A stretch of DNA of 64,000 nucleotides from NCBI GenBank assembly GCA_031771865.1, contig JASISA010000025.1, forward strand, positions 186,001 to 250,000, in the 5' to 3' direction. The position numbers were made by a program, and so were the translations under genes. Positions 55,023 through 64,000 of this stretch are shown here, piece after piece. Source of the DNA: Nothophaeocryptopus gaeumannii (lineage: Eukaryota > Ascomycota > Dothideomycetes > Mycosphaerellales > Mycosphaerellaceae). Numbering within the stretch: position 1 is the stretch's first letter; each line of letters opens with the position of its first letter. The notes below the pieces were generated by a model, which had not been told where the DNA came from, did not search any database, and saw only the letters and a program-made list of their open reading frames with translations.

Positions 55023-57082
55023 CTAACTTTTGAGCAGGTGACTCCTATCCACGGTAAGTCTGTCAGCTGTACGCTTCTCCCACGCGCTTACCACCGCTTC
55101 GGCCGCTGAGCTATTGCTGCGTCGCTTGAGTCTTGATGTATGTGTAGCCAATTCTCTGTTTGCGTCGTCGTCAGTATGCAAATACATGACCCTGGTTGTA
55201 CCGGACTGCTGTCGGATACTACAGCGACGAGCTGCTGTATACGAGTTGAATCAACATACAGCCTTTCCACTCACTGTCTTCTTCACCCGCGCATACGAAA
55301 TTGGACGGCGCAATAACACATCGTTTCTGAAGCTCTCAACCTTCACATTGCTTTATGCAAATCAATCCGCTAGAGCTGGTCCTCGTGTGGGACGCTCCTC
55401 TCTCGAGCAGGGTGATTGCAGCGCTGGATGGCCTGGACGAAAGATATTATCGTCCTGCAGCACATCCGTGCAACTAGAGGTCATTGAGGACGATGCTCAT
55501 CAGCTTGAGGGCGAAGATGCATAATAATCGCAAGCTCGGCGAGCAGAATCCCTTCAGCATCTCATGCCCGAGAACGCACACTCGAAATCAAAGCGGTGAG
55601 AAGGAAAGCGTACGAGCAAAAGTTGCGTGAACTCGAGGAGGGTGAAAGTCTGTCGCTCTAACGCCGCAGACTCCTCCATCCTTGTGACATGTCAGATCGT
55701 GACGAGCGCTCAGACCACTCTACTTCGGCACATTGTTAGCAAGTGAACTATTTCAGGGCCACGTCGGCATTCTCAACACCAGCATGTCGAGGGATCCCTC
55801 CCACGCAGTCATTGATACGCTCACAGCATGCCATGTCAGAGATGGGAAGATCACCTCTCGCGCATGTGACAATCAGATCATCATCCGTATTTTAACGGTT
55901 CTTGGAGAAGATGTGAGGGCACTACACACGAAGTTGCGAATATCCTTGCGACGTTCCAGCTTGATAGCGGGAATCTGATTTGCTCTTGGGTGAAGGCTAG
56001 AAAGAAGAAGATCCACTGTTAAGCATGAAGAAGCCAGGACTTCCCTGCCAGTGTGCCGTTCCTCAGGAAGCCCGCCAACAATCTGTCAAGTTTCAACGGG
56101 AAAACTTGGACGGTGAGGCCCAAAACCCCAACGGCGAGATAGACATGTCGGTACTTCGAGTCAGGTCAATACAGTATCGGAATGCATAGAACGAAAGATG
56201 TAGATGCATTCAAACGCACGTGCTTATGGCATGCCGACAGACAAATGCTTCCTTCAGCGATGCAGCTGTCACTACCACCCGCCTTCGAAGACACGACCAC
56301 TTCTCGAGAGAAATCGATTACCGATCCTCTCAGCTATCATCACGCGGACGTATCGCCTCTTGCCAACGCACAGCATGCACATACATACTATAGCCTAGGT
56401 TCAAGACCATCATCATGTCTTGGCCCATACTGTCGGCGCCTTCCCATTTGTCTCAAACACCGACTTTACCTCCCACTAGTACATCTACCTACTGTATCAC
56501 CTCGTACCCACTTGCCTACAGCTCCGTTAGCCGCCCTGCATCATCACCTTGTACGAGCTGTTCCTGACCGGCGTGTGTGATACGTGGCAGCAATACTGCA
56601 TGTAGGATCTAGATGACGAGATGAGATGATATCTTGTTTGACGCTACGAATGCTCTGCCGATACCCCATGCTAGCTTTTAATTCATGATTTGTTGTGATG
56701 CTGCTGCCGCCCGGATTACGATGTCCTTTGCCCTCGTGCTATCTGTTTCATTCCCCTCTCCCTTTTCCCCCGATTCAGAGTCGTTTGCTTTTGATGTTGC
56801 GGCCGTTTCGTTCACCTTGCGGGATCATCTTCCTTTTAGGAAACTTCTCTCTTGTCGAGTTCGAAACGCCAGAAGGGATGAGACACCTCAGACAACCAGA
56901 ATGAAAGACGATGATGCCTCCCAAAGTCCCTCCTTACCAACCCATTGGGTAGCCCTACCACATCCAAAGCAAGGTCCACTGTCCACCAGCATTAGCCTGC
57001 CAGTCCATCTCCTCTTCTCCCATCGCAGCCTCCGCTGTCCCCGCCCCAGCCGTTGTCCTCGTAATCGCATCGACGCCGCCAC
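55023..57082. other. long intergenic region
   Basis: About 2 kb. A plus-strand ORF at 55114-55524 and another at 56182-56580 are open but show no family features (the second is Pro/His/Leu-biased). No RNA gene, repeat or mobile element recognised. Confidence 0.4.
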
Positions 57083-60022
57083 CTACTTCCGCCTCTGCAA
57101 ACTCCTCGGCCCCCTCTCCCCCCGATGCGAATGACTGTTGATACCCCGCGGTCCCGCGCCCGTGTGTTGATGTTGATGTTGTCCACTCCGATGGTGACTG
57201 CTGCTGCTGCTGTTGCTGCCGTGGGTGGAAGAACGGGGACCGCGAAGCTGAGAAAAAGAATGCTGGTCGATTGGGGATAAGCTCTGCTGCTGCTGGGGTT
57301 GGTGAGGCTGTCGTTGGGGCTGAGGCGAAGAAGCTAAAGGGACACCCGATGAAGTGGTTATCGGCGTGAAGGCGGCTTGAGACTGGGAGCGCGGGTTGGA
57401 GGTTCGGCGTTGTAGTTGGCTTGCATGAGGATGATGATGATGATGATGATGATGTTGTTGTTGTTGTTGGAGTTGCGCCATGTGCGGTTGCATTGGCGGC
57501 ATGTAGGTTGATGGGTTCATTGGCCCTGTGGTTGATGTCAAGTAGGGTGGTGACATGACGACTGGGAAGGGCGCGGCTGTGACTTGGCTCACTGGAACAA
57601 TGGGCGAAGGGATGTTAGGCGTCGTTGGATTCGATGTGTTCGAAGGTTGTGCGCCGCCAGCCATATGGAAGCCAAGAGGTGCGAATGCTGGCGGGGTCCA
57701 AGATTGTAGACCTGGATCCTCTAGCAGAAACATGCCGGTGTTGCCCATTACTGCGTCGTTTTCGAAGTCTACCGTTGATGCCGTGTCGATTTGCAATTGC
57801 GGGTGGTAGCTGGAAGAGGCTCGCGCCATATTTGCCCTCTTTTTCCTCTGCTCTTCTCGATCGCCGATAATAAGGAGACCTTTCGAGATTTTGTCTACCG
57901 CTTGTTCTGCCAGTTGATGCACGCCGCTATGGTTGAGCTGGTGGAACACCGCATAGGCTTGGTTCACAAGCCAAAGGTTACGATCGTGATCTGTCTCCCA
58001 AGCATCGAGGATCAGAATCATGCAAGCGTTGAAGGCCTGTTGGCCCAGAGTCCAGCAGATCAAGACCTCTGGTCTTCGATGATGACAAAACATGAAAGCG
58101 TGCAGCAAGGACACGGATGAGTTGACCACCAAAGATCTGCCTCGTAGGGGTGCTGGGTGGAGCGGTTGATCGCCGTATATCGAGCTGGTCATCATCTGCT
58201 GTGGCCTCGGCGGAGGCGCCATCGATCCAGGAGGTGAGTGTTCGGAATGGTGCACGCCTTGTGTTCGCTCGAGGCGTTGGCGATTCAGGAGAATCAGCAG
58301 AGACTGCACTTTGGCGAACAGCACTGATCAGATTAGCGCCTGCACACCGTAAGCAATCTGAATGTGTACCTACTTGCCGACAGCACCTCCAAAGGCCATT
58401 CTGGAAGAGGTGTTGCTTCTTGACACCAAGATTCGTTGAATTGAAGCGCCTCAGGCATGGTGTCCCAAAGTCCAAGTAGCTTGTCCGTGTATTCGTCAGT
58501 CTTTCCGACGTTCATCATGCCGTCGCTGCTGAGTATCTGTCGCGATAGGATGGTGAAATGATCCACAAACTCATTGAGTCTCAAGATGGTCGGGTTCGTG
58601 GTGAGCGGCTCGGGAGGTGGGCAGTCGCCAAAGCCAGAGATGCCCAGTGGTCGACCCAGAGTCACTGAATACTGTTGATCCATGTGTAGCATCCACCACC
58701 ACAAAGTCCGTCTAATCATGCATTCTCTCAGCGGCGGTGTGGGATCTAGAATCTTAGGGTCTCGATGGAGCCCGATGGAGTGTGCCATCCTGATCGTTGT
58801 GCCAAACAGCGTCCACGCGTCCAGGAATCGGCCGCTGTTCGTGAGGTACGGCCCTATCATTATCAAGGTCTGAATGCCGTGAAGTGTGGGCGTATTCATG
58901 AAGGAGGCTAAGCGAAGCGCTTGCATTGCTGCCGCGACTAAGGGTAGTTCTAGGTGAGCGAAACTTCGTTCAGGCTGAGACGGGTACAAACTCACTGTAG
59001 ACGTCGCTGCGTCTCCTCGATTCTTCAACAGCACCTTCAACCCACCCATCGTATTTATCGTACACGCCCATCTGCATCGCCGTTGCCAGAGTTGCAAAGA
59101 TCATGGCCAAGACGTCCGGGTGTCGTTCAGCAAAGCCGTTGGCGTCGGAAAGAAAGCGCTCAACCTCCTTTTTGGTCACTTCGTCGGGCATGTGTGGGTA
59201 GTAACATGACTGCGCTCGTTTCTGGAACATTGCAATGCCTGCAAATATGTCTTCGTGGGGTGGTAGAATGTTGACCAGGTCTGCAGCACCGGTGCCGCCA
59301 GGCCAAAGGATGGAGAAGGGATATAGTGATTGTATGCCATCGTGAATGTAGAGATCACGACCTCTGGGTATCGTATGTGTTAGAGAGTGGCTACCAACTT
59401 GTAGGTTGGCGAACTGGATCAGCTGGTCAGTGAAGAGTTTTCGTGGTCGGGCTTCCGGTGGACTCACGTCAGCAACGATGTTTGCAAGGCCAGGTGTGCC
59501 AAAGTAGAGATTATCGGCTTTGTCGCCAGTCTTGAAGCGTCGCTGTCGTGAGGCTGCTGCTCTGGATGTAGACTTGGATCCTTTTGTGTTGGAAGAGTCT
59601 TCATCATCATCGTCGTCGCCTGACCCAGTCAGGCGGCCTTGTTGGAGCCTTTCCTTTAGTCGCTGGTTCTCCGCCCTGAGTTTACGGATCTCATACGACT
59701 GCTGTATGGGACTGTAGTCATTACCTTCGCCGACGACAAACTCGCACTCCTTAGGATGCCCTCTGGCACAACAAGCAGAGCACGGCTTCGTTCGGTCACA
59801 CTACGAAGCAGCTTGCATTAGCTCTGAAAGTTTCTTCGTCGGAGTGAAGCTTGAACATACTTTGACCTTGCGTTCTCTGCACTTTGTACAAGAAAGAAGT
59901 TGTCTGGACTGCGGCTTCTTCTGCCGATCTCCAGAACCGCTCCTTTGGCTCTGCGGGTTGGACGGGCCTTGGGCAGCAGACGGAGCAGCGGGACCGTATC
60001 CGGTCCAGGAGGATGAACTCAT
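57083..60022 (-). CDS. Zn2Cys6 transcription factor with fungal regulatory domain, five exons
   Basis: Exons are 60022-59861, 59800-59468, 59413-58996, 58949-58374 and 58323-57083; all phases agree (909 residues). The zinc cluster is split by intron 1 exactly after KVK: cysteines 45, 48, 55, 61, 64 and 73 (CTKCRERKVK / CDRTKPCSAC...EC). A coiled coil follows (YEIRKLRAENQRLKERL), then the middle homology domain (LTHTIPRGRD, AHSIGLHRDP, RRTLWWWMLHMDQQYS, LGRPLGIS). The C-terminus is disordered, with poly-Gln/poly-His and Ser runs. Intron 2 (59467-59414, 54 nt) is stop-free and a multiple of three, so retention would add 18 residues. The target pathway cannot be told. Confidence 0.9.
57421..57475 (-). 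repeat. trinucleotide repeat encoding poly-Gln then poly-His
   Basis: On the plus strand (GAT)n runs into (GTT)n; on the coding strand it gives five Gln and eight His codons in the transcription-factor C-terminus. Likely length-polymorphic. Confidence 0.8.
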
Positions 60023-63000
60023 CGGCCTCAGTCGATGATAATCAAAACTCAACGTGGTCGAAGAGCATGTTGCGTCGTCCCAGCGGTGAGGATAGAATAG
60101 AGTGAGGGAATCACGATCTAGATAAGCGAACGCAGCACAACAGACTGTCTGAACCAGCGTCGTGGGACGTGGCGACCAGGCTTGAACATATAGGATTGAA
60201 CATATAGCATCATCAAAGCCATGTACTGCTATCACAAACTAACAAACTAGAACAAGAAGGTTGCATAAGAGTGATAGAAACTATGTCCAGACCCGCTCCA
60301 CAGTGAGGCTGGCTTGACAAGTAGTGTAGGTAAGTACGGTTCTCAAACCGAGCTTTTGCAAACACTTCATTTGATGGTGTGGCTTCACAACAGAGCGGAT
60401 AGAGCGATGGGCTTCAACTGGAAAAAGAACCCAAGTCGCCATGCCCTTGCCTGTCCTGGTCAGTCCTGCCATACCAAAAGAGTACCAGATAGGATGCAAT
60501 CATTCGCGTGGCGCCATAAGCGACGCGGAAGGAGGGCCGGGTTGGCTGTGGACCATGCAGTCACACAGGCCAATACGCAGCAGCAACGGCGCGAGCCAGT
60601 GGGATCCATGTACGACGAACGTTTGATCGCCTTTCCATATACAGCTCACACGATGGGAGGGGAGGCGGATGTGCCAATGCACGCCTTAGCCTTGGGAGAG
60701 CGTTGGGCTTGGAAGGGCTTCTCCAGGATTGCGCGCGAGTGTGAAGGGAGATTGGTCCCTCCCACATCCCGGCGCACCAGGCTTGCGCGCGCCGTCGACA
60801 GATGATCCTGGCTGAGATCGTTCCAGCTCGCCGGTACCGATATTGCTAGTCCCTGCTGAAGGCTGCGTCCGCGGTAGATCTATTCGCAAGTAGGCGGAAT
60901 CACCGTTGTGAGTTGACGCATTGCTGCCGGCTGCTGATATGTAGGGAGGCTGCAAATGCTGGTGAGCCTCATCCTCGTCTGGGTCCTGTATCAAGAGCGT
61001 GGGCGGCGCAGTTGACCCGCATGTGCCCTGTTGACACTTGTTATAGAGCCCGGGGAGCAGAGGAAAAGACGGCAGAACGGTGCCGAAAGATGGATGCGCA
61101 GTGCGGGTCTGACATCCAGTCATCTCAACAAAGCACGCATTGCTCACGCGTGATGCCCAAAGTTTCATTCATCGTCCAGGACCCAGGCCAGCAAAGGGAT
61201 GACCAGGCAAGCAGTGTCTGATCGGTGAGCGATTGTATGCCGGATCGGCGAAGGGAAGTATTCATACATTGGTGACAAATAACAGGCCAGCCATGTGGAC
61301 GGCATGTGTACTCAATGCGCACTCCCGCGCATGCGACTGTGACGTACAGGTATGCGGCGTGGGCGGGAGTGGATGGAGGACGTACAGAGTACTGGGGACG
61401 TCGATCAAATCGCCATTTTCGCATGCGAACCGCTCGGAAGGGACGGTGGCAGAGGAGCCGCCAGAGAAACCGGGCGACGTAGGCTGGAAGATGCTGGCCT
61501 AGGCTGGAGTGTGTGGAGCCTCACGACCTCAATGGGCAGGTACCATTCCAGGTCTTCGCACGTAGGGCAAAGACTGAGAGTAGTGCAGGCCGACCCCAAG
61601 CGTTAAGCGAAAGGGGAGGTCACACATTGGGCTGAGCTGCCCTTGTATATAGCGCAACATGCCAGCGAAAGCCAGCATCTTTGCGCGTCCGCTGGCTAAC
61701 TTATGGTGGTACGAGATGGCGCGCCTCCCGATAGGAGTGCTCGTCTGCGATGCAGCTTTTGGCAGTGAGGCGTTGGTGGCCTTCCAATGAAGCGCATCCA
61801 TGCCTACCGATGAATTGGCTTTCGGCACTCCCAGGAACCAGATTATCAGAGGGACATATTGCGCATCCACAGGGACACCTCCTGTTAACAGTTTGTATAT
61901 CATGCCTGCTGCGATGATTAGAGTGGGATTCGACATGCGCTGCTGCTGCTCGCCACATCACTCATCACGCACGGTGAAGCGTTGTGACAGGGATTGCTCA
62001 GATCGATGCATAACCACTCCGTCGGGTCGCCCTGTCGATGCAAAAATATGCCACTGGCGCAGCAGCAGCAGCTCATTTGGCGGGCACACATCTAGTTATT
62101 CGAGCCGGTCTGTGTTGATGGTGGTTGTCTCTCAGCTCCTCCCGCCTTGCATGCCCGTCTGGTGGTTCAAGGCATTGCCACAATTTGCAAGGCTTCGATC
62201 GTTCTTCAACGATCGATGATAATGCTGTGTGATGGAGGGCGAGCGAGCGAGCCATCGCATCTGCTCGCTGGAGCTGGACGGGCCCGGCGCGTTGTCCGGC
62301 GAAGGGAGAAGTACATTATTGAACCTGGCAGCAATCCCACATCGCCTCCACTTCGACACGAACGACGTCGTTCTTGGCAGGCCAACTGACTTTCGGCAAC
62401 GTGGACCCGAGAGCGAGAAGATGAGGCGTTTTGTCCAGCCCTGCAGATACCAATAAACGACAGTCCTCCTTGCATCTTCACCTCGCCTCTTGCCTTGCCT
62501 TGCCCACGCTTGCCTCAGATAAGTCTATTTCAATTGCCTCTTCAAGTATCTTCCCGGCCATCATCAACGTGGGACTTCCTGCTCCCTGCTCATTAATTCA
62601 AATAGTCCCCAAGACTCTACCTCCAGAGCCCTTGCTTGGGAGGCAGCGACTTCTAGAGACCGCCACCTTCGCGTGCAATGAGCATCGTGTCCGCCATCGC
62701 TGATCATCAAGCACACGACAGACATGTGCAAAGGTTGCATGAACATGTTCACGTCGCTCGGCTACAGACGAGAATTCGGATGCGAAAGACCCTTCACCTC
62801 GTGAGCTGGAAGCGACCATGCATGAACCACGGCTCCCAAGTCCCAACATCTCAGCTTAAGCTTACCTGCCTCGCTCGCCAAAGATACCAGCCGATTGGGT
62901 CAGTACAAGCATGCCGCGACAATCTTCACATGTGCATCTTCATGGAGGCGCAAGTCTGCTAGCTATTTCGCCCTGCAAGTGCCATGCCCAGAGACGATTC

Positions 63001-63435
63001 CAACTGCCCCAGCGGCTTGGAGACGTCGTCTTCACAGGGCCGTCACACCCGCAAGCCATGTGGCCAAAGAGGCACCACTCACTGAAGCTCACGTATTCGT
63101 TTCAGGCGAGAAGCACAACATATCCTAACGACCGAGATAGCGAGTGCGCGTAGGCGGCGCTTGTTCAATTCTTGACCAAACCATCGCTAACTACCGTCTT
63201 CTACAAGCCATCGAGCGGCTTACATGGTCTGGAACAGATCTTCGCGTTGATCCTTTGCTGGGTCATGAGAATTCAAGCCTGCGAGGCTAGAAGTACCATC
63301 GAGATTAGGCCTCAGCATGTTCCCACGACCGAAAAGCCAGTATCCATTGTGGCAGCCACCTTGAAGAGGCATGTCCTTCCTTGCAAGTCCGATCAATCGA
63401 AGGTCTTCTCGACTCGAAGGTATCGCAAGCGAAGA
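60023..63435. other. long intergenic region upstream of the transcription factor
   Basis: About 3.4 kb. Minus-strand ORFs at 61168-60686 and 61936-61529 are open; the second starts with a hydrophobic stretch (LIIAAGMIYKLLTGGV). Neither has recognisable motifs and both could be long 5' leader. CT-rich tract near 62460-62520. No RNA gene or mobile element seen. Confidence 0.4.
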
Positions 63436-64000
63436 TCAATACGGAGAACTTCTGGACCTGGTGACGCCAGCACCCAGTGTCAAAATCAAGCCAGACAACC
63501 ATCGGGCGTGATCATAGGCGCCATCGAGACTGGAGATTGCTCTAGAGGTGCGCTTCAATCGATGTTCGGAAGACAACGTGTTGAAAGAGTAGAAGCAAAT
63601 ACAAATATATCTATTCATTACGAGATGTCTACAATGCACCCAGTAGCTATGCGCATGTACTGTAGCAAATGCCAGCCTGTGTCTATGCTCAAAGTCGTTC
63701 GCCGTACCCATCCCCACCCCCATCCCCTGCCCACCCGGAACCCCAATCTGATGCAACGCCAGCAGCGCAAACCATCCCCCTACCACCGGCCTCGCCCGGA
63801 ACTGAGTCGAATTCGCATAATTACCACTATCAACCTCAAAAAGATCTGACACGGGGCCAGACGTAGGCGTCTGATTAATAAACTTGACCAAATCCCTCAA
63901 GAACATCTCCCGGGTATCGGTGTCTGCTACGCTAGCACACCAAATCTCCCAATCGGATTTCGTGCGAGAGGCCCGCTTGTCGAGGGGAACACCGAATTTC
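63436..64000 (-). CDS. gtaA: glutaminase A-type protein, C-terminal part, runs off the right edge
   Basis: The frame enters from the right edge with FGVPLDKRASRTKSDWEIW, then REMFLRDLVKFINQTPTSGP and FRARPVVGGWFALLALHQ. These match the conserved C-terminal block of the secreted fungal glutaminase GtaA family, which hydrolyses glutamine to glutamate. Normally the protein ends soon after the VGG-FALLAL block. Here the frame continues about 95 codons with unusual His/Cys-rich sequence to a stop at 63436. So the last part may be intron or read-through after loss of the original stop. Confidence 0.75.
   Translation of the reverse strand, partial: KFGVPLDKRASRTKSDWEIWCASVADTDTREMFLRDLVKFINQTPTSGPVSDLFEVDSGNYANSTQFRARPVVGGWFALLALHQIGVPGGQGMGVGMGTANDFEHRHRLAFATVHAHSYWVHCRHLVMNRYICICFYSFNTLSSEHRLKRTSRAISSLDGAYDHARWLSGLILTLGAGVTRSRSSPY

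Noticed and set aside
56182..57134. Plus-strand ORFs of 132 and 149 codons upstream of the transcription-factor 3' end
   Set aside because: Pro/Ser/Arg-biased, no motifs, and the second partly overlaps the transcription-factor 3' end on the opposite strand. More likely 3' UTR or intergenic.
63172..63849. 225-codon plus-strand ORF near the right edge
   Set aside because: Overlaps the glutaminase frame on the opposite strand, which has clear conserved motifs. The plus translation is basic and low-complexity.
1..64000. CRISPR arrays, IS elements, bacterial operon signals, complete transposons, tRNA or rRNA genes
   Set aside because: The sequence is fungal with spliced genes. I saw no terminal-repeat-bounded transposase or reverse transcriptase frame, no CRISPR-like regular repeats, and no cloverleaf I could defend by eye. 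A tRNAscan/Infernal run would be needed to exclude small RNAs.

Overview
This window is nuclear DNA of a filamentous ascomycete. The genes have short introns (mostly 46 to 80 nt, with CTRAY-like branch points). The repertoire is typical of Pezizomycotina: a Zn2Cys6 transcription factor, TRP/Flc channel, GH30 glucanase, class II hydrophobin, GtaA-type glutaminase, SRPK-like kinase and F-box proteins. Mycosphaerellales-like Dothideomycetes is my best guess at lineage, but that is inference from gene content only.

Layout. 0.1-7 kb: methionine sulfoxide reductase A and a large beta-propeller-like protein ending in a CaaX box, both on minus. 8-10.5 kb: a three-exon small cysteine-rich secreted protein with no usable long ORF, then a broken RING/IBR gene. 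11-14.5 kb: a coiled-coil protein with a frameshift in a homopolymer, and a dead SprT-like metallopeptidase. 16.6-20.3 kb: an intact TRP/Flc-type channel. 21-23.4 kb: two more SprT-like copies, both frameshifted. 24-31.5 kb: a Gfd2/YDR514C-like protein, a small two-exon gene, an SRPK-like kinase and an F-box-like protein. 31.8-32.9 kb: a sugar-transporter relic. 33-37.5 kb: nicotinamidase and a 720-residue repeat-carrying class II hydrophobin. 38-52 kb: the most unusual part, with three paralogous loci built from micro-exons (14 to about 90 nt), separated by a decayed membrane-protein gene, a GH30 beta-1,6-glucanase and a small four-helix membrane protein. 52-64 kb: a FYVE-RING (Pib1-like) ubiquitin ligase, a dead secreted-protein gene, a Zn2Cys6 regulator and the 3' part of a glutaminase running off the right edge.

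How it reads as a whole. Conserved single-copy genes are mostly intact with clean intron phases (MsrA, TRP, Pnc1, GH30, FYVE-RING, transcription factor). Multi-copy accessory genes (SprT-like x3, IBR, transporter, membrane and secreted proteins) carry frameshifts and nonsense codons. This pattern argues for real decay rather than uniform sequencing error. The strongest candidate for something undescribed is the micro-exon family. In locus 1 I can chain 12 exons with consistent phase from ATG to stop, and the same exon order, similar exon sizes and conserved cysteine spacing recur at 48.5-49.7 kb (minus) and 49.8-51.7 kb (plus).
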